This document shows, in pieces, positions 29,624 through 31,903 of a DNA stretch of 31,903 nt. Positions within the stretch are counted from its first letter, which is position 1. Each line of letters begins with the position of its first letter. The translations under genes were made by a program, and so were the position numbers. The notes under the pieces were generated by a model. That model was not told the DNA's origin. It saw nothing but the letters and a program-made list of their open reading frames with translations, and made no database searches. The stretch is from NCBI RefSeq assembly GCF_001039355.2, contig NW_019775442.1:304281-336183 (forward strand). The letters run 5' to 3'. This DNA is from Lingula anatina. Lineage: Eukaryota > Brachiopoda > Lingulata > Lingulida > Lingulidae.

Positions 29624-29820
29624 TTTATTTCATGTTCTCCTCCATTGTATCACACTTAGTTTTTCTACTATGATCTGATACTGCAGTGGGTTTTTATTTC
29701 ATGTTCTCCTCCATTGTATCACACTTAGTTTTTCTACTATGATCTGATACTGCAGTGGATTTTTATTTCATGTTCTCCTCCATTGTATCACACTTAGTTT
29801 TTCTACTATGATCTGATACT
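29624..29820. repeat. 69-bp tandem repeat, three copies
   Basis: Unit includes CATGTTCTCCTCCATTGTAT then CACACTTAGTTTTTCTACTA. Anchors are at 29631, 29700 and 29769, exactly 69 bases apart and almost identical, so the duplication is recent. The last copy diverges after GATCTGATACT. Confidence 0.95.
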
Positions 29821-30327
29821 TCACTGCAGTCTACTTACTTTACAGTCTACCAAAGTACAGCATTTGATACAATAGAAATCCTGAGGCAAGATGGAGATGC
29901 ATGCCTTGTCTCCACTTTTTGATTCAAATAAAACAACACATTTGATTGATTCTGTGAATACATTCATTTTGATTCTCCAGACTTTGTCTGCAGTGAAAAT
30001 TTGTGGATATTATTCTGAGCAAAGTCTGGCAGTTAAAATTACTATAGACACAATAATAAAAAAACAATTGGAAATTATATAAAATTTAATAATTATATAA
30101 TATATCACTATGTCACTATTGACACCCCAGGGTTGCCAAGTCAGTAATGTTTATGACTAGTCTATTCATTTTTAAAGTACTTGTAACTCTTTTTAAAGAC
30201 TTTTTAAAATTAAAATTTCAATTACGTATGCTATAATTTCCATAGTTTTGGTAATTGAGTTGCATGCCCTTATAAATGAAAGTGAAATACTGGTAAATAT
30301 CAGTTAAATTATCTTTATTTTTTGCAG
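29821..30327 (+). other. AT-rich spacer, no gene seen
   Basis: Contains short open frames of biased composition only. The pyrimidine-rich tract at its right end (ATCTTTATTTTTTGCAG) is a good acceptor for the exon that follows. Confidence 0.5.
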
Positions 30328-30407
30328 TTATGTCTGTTAAAATGGCTGATGTGGAAGGTGATGGCTTCCAACTGGACAATGATATATGTGGATAACCTGA
30401 GTAAATG
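30328..30407 (+). CDS. Candidate exon C with possible start codon
   Basis: A segment with a strong acceptor (TTTTTTGCAG) and a strong donor (AAATG/GTAAGT at 30408). The frame from ATG 30330 reads MSVKMADVEGDGFQLDND and then ICG before TAA at 30393-30395. Its second ATG is in good context (AAAATGG). If instead the internal donor GAAG/GTGATG (30358) is used, MSVKMADVE leaves phase 1 and joins the next exon as V-NQTDEEMEAN. With the strong outer donor the exon would be untranslated or carry a short upstream frame. Confidence 0.4.
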
Positions 30408-30448
30408 GTAAGTGTTCTCAAGTTTTACTAAAGGGAGAAGAATTGTTC

Positions 30449-30545
30449 ATTCTGGCCATAAAGGAATTTTCCTGGGGTAAACAACGGATTTCTATACTCA
30501 CCATTGGTTAATGTATCCGTTCTGACATTCAAAGTTAGTGCAATA
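30449..30545 (+). mobile_element. Fragment of the TTAA-type element
   Basis: GGAATTTTCCTGGGGTAAAC, TACTCACCATTGGTTAATG and TGACATTCAAAGTTAGT match, diverged, the left half of 28957-29295. A TTTAAAGGGATAC word at about 30584 may be a rearranged end. Confidence 0.65.
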
Positions 30546-30642
30546 GCTCTTCTTAAAAAGTTTATTTTATTGTTTTACTACATTTAAAGGGATACTGTTA
30601 GTTTGAGAAACATTATTACATAAGTGATTATTACTGTTACAG

Positions 30643-30717
30643 TAAACCAAACTGATGAAGAGATGGAGGCCAACCATGAGCTCAGTTCACATGAGCTTCG
30701 GGATATCCTGAGGGAAC
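30643..30717 (+). CDS. Candidate exon D, gene continues off the right edge
   Basis: Acceptor TACTGTTACAG precedes 30643. The frame that begins with the two bases TA reads NQTDEEMEANHELSSHELRD then ILRE up to a possible donor GTACAG at 30718. Without splicing it would run to TGA at 30768. The charged, helix-forming content looks coding. It needs an upstream exon ending in phase 1. Exon A (frame 2) and the internal donor of exon C both satisfy this, while exon B does not. No later exon is visible in the last 1.2 kb. Confidence 0.5.
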
Positions 30718-31039
30718 GTACAGATAATAATAATAATTGTGCTTTATTCATACTTTCTGCACCAGACTGAGCTGGTGAAAATGTACAAAGATAAGGTAAT
30801 AGCAGCAATAATAATGATAATAGTAATAGTAAAATACATAGATAAATAGCACCAAAATACATATATTGAAATGTACCAATGTTTCTACTATGTGAACTAA
30901 ATCATCGTATTTATAGTAATTATTGATAGACATCTTGAAGTGGAAGATGTAGCACAGTTTCTTTTGTTAAAAGCAAGGTTAAGGAATTTGGCCAAGGAAA
31001 TTATCACTGTTTCGTTTGGATTGTTCATTATAAAGTGGA

Positions 31040-31530
31040 ATTTATCTTTGTTGTTTAAATGTGCAAAGCATGTGTGCCCTTAGCAAAATGAAAAGTGTGC
31101 AGCACATGTGCTGCAAATATACTGCACATGTGCGGCACACTCTAGAGTGTGCAGTAGACAGCCTTGGGGAGTGTGCAGAAGTGTGCGATAAAAATTCTCT
31201 CTTGTTGCACACCTACTGCACACTTCCATAAGTGCAGATAGTGTGCAGAAAGTATGCAAGAGACTTGGTATTTCAAAAGAAGCATGCGGAGAGTGTGCGA
31301 TAACCTTAAAATTTGATCAAGAGTATGCAACAAGTGTGCAGAAAATGTAATTTTTCTGTCATGAGTGTGCAGAAAATGTGCAAGACACTTGGTTTTTCAA
31401 CAGATGTGTGCAGTAAGTGTGTAATAAACTTACAATTTCATCAGTAGTTTGCCATAAGTGTGCAGAAAACTCAAATTTTTCATCAGGAGTGTGCAACAAG
31501 TGTACAGAAAACTTAGAAATTTTAAGTTGT
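31040..31530. repeat. GTGTGCAG array, unit about 42 bp
   Basis: From about 31279 the array is regular: units start at 31279, 31321, 31363, 31403, 31444 and 31486 (spacing 40-42), each built as GAGTGTGCAACAAGTGTGCA, GAAAAC, then an AT-rich part ending TTTTCATCA. Left of that the same GTGTGCAG core appears irregularly, including inverted copies (GTTGCACACCTACTGCACAC near 31204) and a palindromic start (GCACATGTGCTG). The near three-fold unit length gives the repetitive - strand peptides (LLHTPDEKF type), which are by-products. Confidence 0.85.
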
Positions 31531-31903
31531 GTGAGTTGAGTATACAACAAGCTTTTAATTTTATCGGGGTATGCTATTTTAGAGTAAAAACCTTATCATT
31601 TGATTATTTAATATGTACCAATACAAGATACATGTATATGCAATGCCATTGACAATTACACAAACAAAATACTTCAATACCCATTTTACTTTATATCAAT
31701 CAATTAGAAATAATCAATGTTTATATAAAATTTTAATTATTATCATATATACGGGGCAAGTACACTATGATTAATAATACACTATTGTGAGCTATAGTGG
31801 GTATTGACTGTATGTCACAGGCCAGAGAGAAATCCAGCCAAATTAGTCCAACAAACAAATCAATAACATTATGTAAAGCTAGTTATAAATTGTATTGTTC
31901 TAA
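31531..31903. other. AT-rich right edge, nothing recognised
   Basis: Contains one TACATGTA (31629) and short frames only. Confidence 0.5.

Larger units (their letters stand above)
26881..30327 (+). other. Long intron or spacer loaded with repeats
   Basis: No supported exon. It holds, in order: (ATT)n, a TTAA-type element in reverse orientation, a GT microsatellite, TIR element copy 2, a long imperfect hairpin, a TTAA-type element in forward orientation, a G-run, and the 69-bp x3 minisatellite, each listed separately. Confidence 0.5.

Noticed and set aside
29624-29820. Long terminal repeat of a retroelement
   Set aside because: The three copies are directly adjacent and only 69 bp long; no polymerase or integrase frame is nearby.
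31040-31530. Possible CRISPR-like array
   Set aside because: Units are imperfect, spacers are not unique, and the genome is animal; it is a minisatellite.
31142-31550. Two - strand frames rich in CT-x-SAH motifs
   Set aside because: They arise from the 42-bp GTGTGCAG array and have no start context or splice sites.

Overview
The window reads as nuclear DNA of an animal. It has GT-AG introns, one clear multi-exon gene, and long AT-rich non-coding stretches filled with short terminal-inverted-repeat (TIR) elements, microsatellites and minisatellites. The gene type (LRR-Roc-COR-CARD), the 'CAGGCCCGTAGCC' and 'CAGTGGCGGA' style mini-transposons, and the many TACATGTA and TAGGCCTA octamers fit a marine invertebrate, perhaps an echinoderm, hemichordate, lancelet or mollusc. 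I cannot narrow it further. There is no sign of bacterial, organellar or viral genes.

Left part (1-8100): the main gene lies on the + strand. A 113-nt Cys-containing exon (1734-1846) may be its N-terminal part. A large exon (2853-5275) encodes leucine-rich repeats, a Roc GTPase domain and a COR domain. A last exon (7557-7831) encodes a CARD. The 5275/7557 splice joins in frame through a shared Val codon. Poly(A) signals follow at 7923. The large exon carries one in-frame TAA (3970-3972) just before the Roc G5 motif, with the same frame open on both sides. This is therefore a nonsense allele, a very young pseudogene, a sequence error, or an unusual expression event. The product would be a cytoplasmic GTPase scaffold signalling through CARD-CARD contacts, probably in innate immunity or cell death.

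Middle part (8100-16300): almost entirely repeats. It holds a truncated TTAA-flanked element (about 8918-9138), a possible gene fragment with one stop (9412-9644), a GAAT-rich foldback-like element (10490-10975), and a satellite-like block of about 335-bp monomers (12290-13500, with outliers at 10980 and 14150-14605). That block is interrupted by an (TA)n tract and a common interspersed repeat. A 39-bp x3 minisatellite lies at 15081-15197.

Right-centre (16300-26300): an orphan coding-like 3' exon on + (16326-16467), a cluster of tRNA-like modules on - (18751-19133), several hAT-like miniature elements, a candidate C-terminal exon on - (21258-21368), a purine-pyrimidine alternating tract, and a tRNA-Gly(GCC) pseudogene (24541-24611).

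Right end (26300-31903): four candidate exons on + that probably belong to one or more genes running off the right edge. Their frames do not combine into a single transcript. The large intervening sequence holds inverted TTAA-element copies, a 155-nt imperfect hairpin, a 69-bp x3 minisatellite and a 42-bp GTGTGCAG array.
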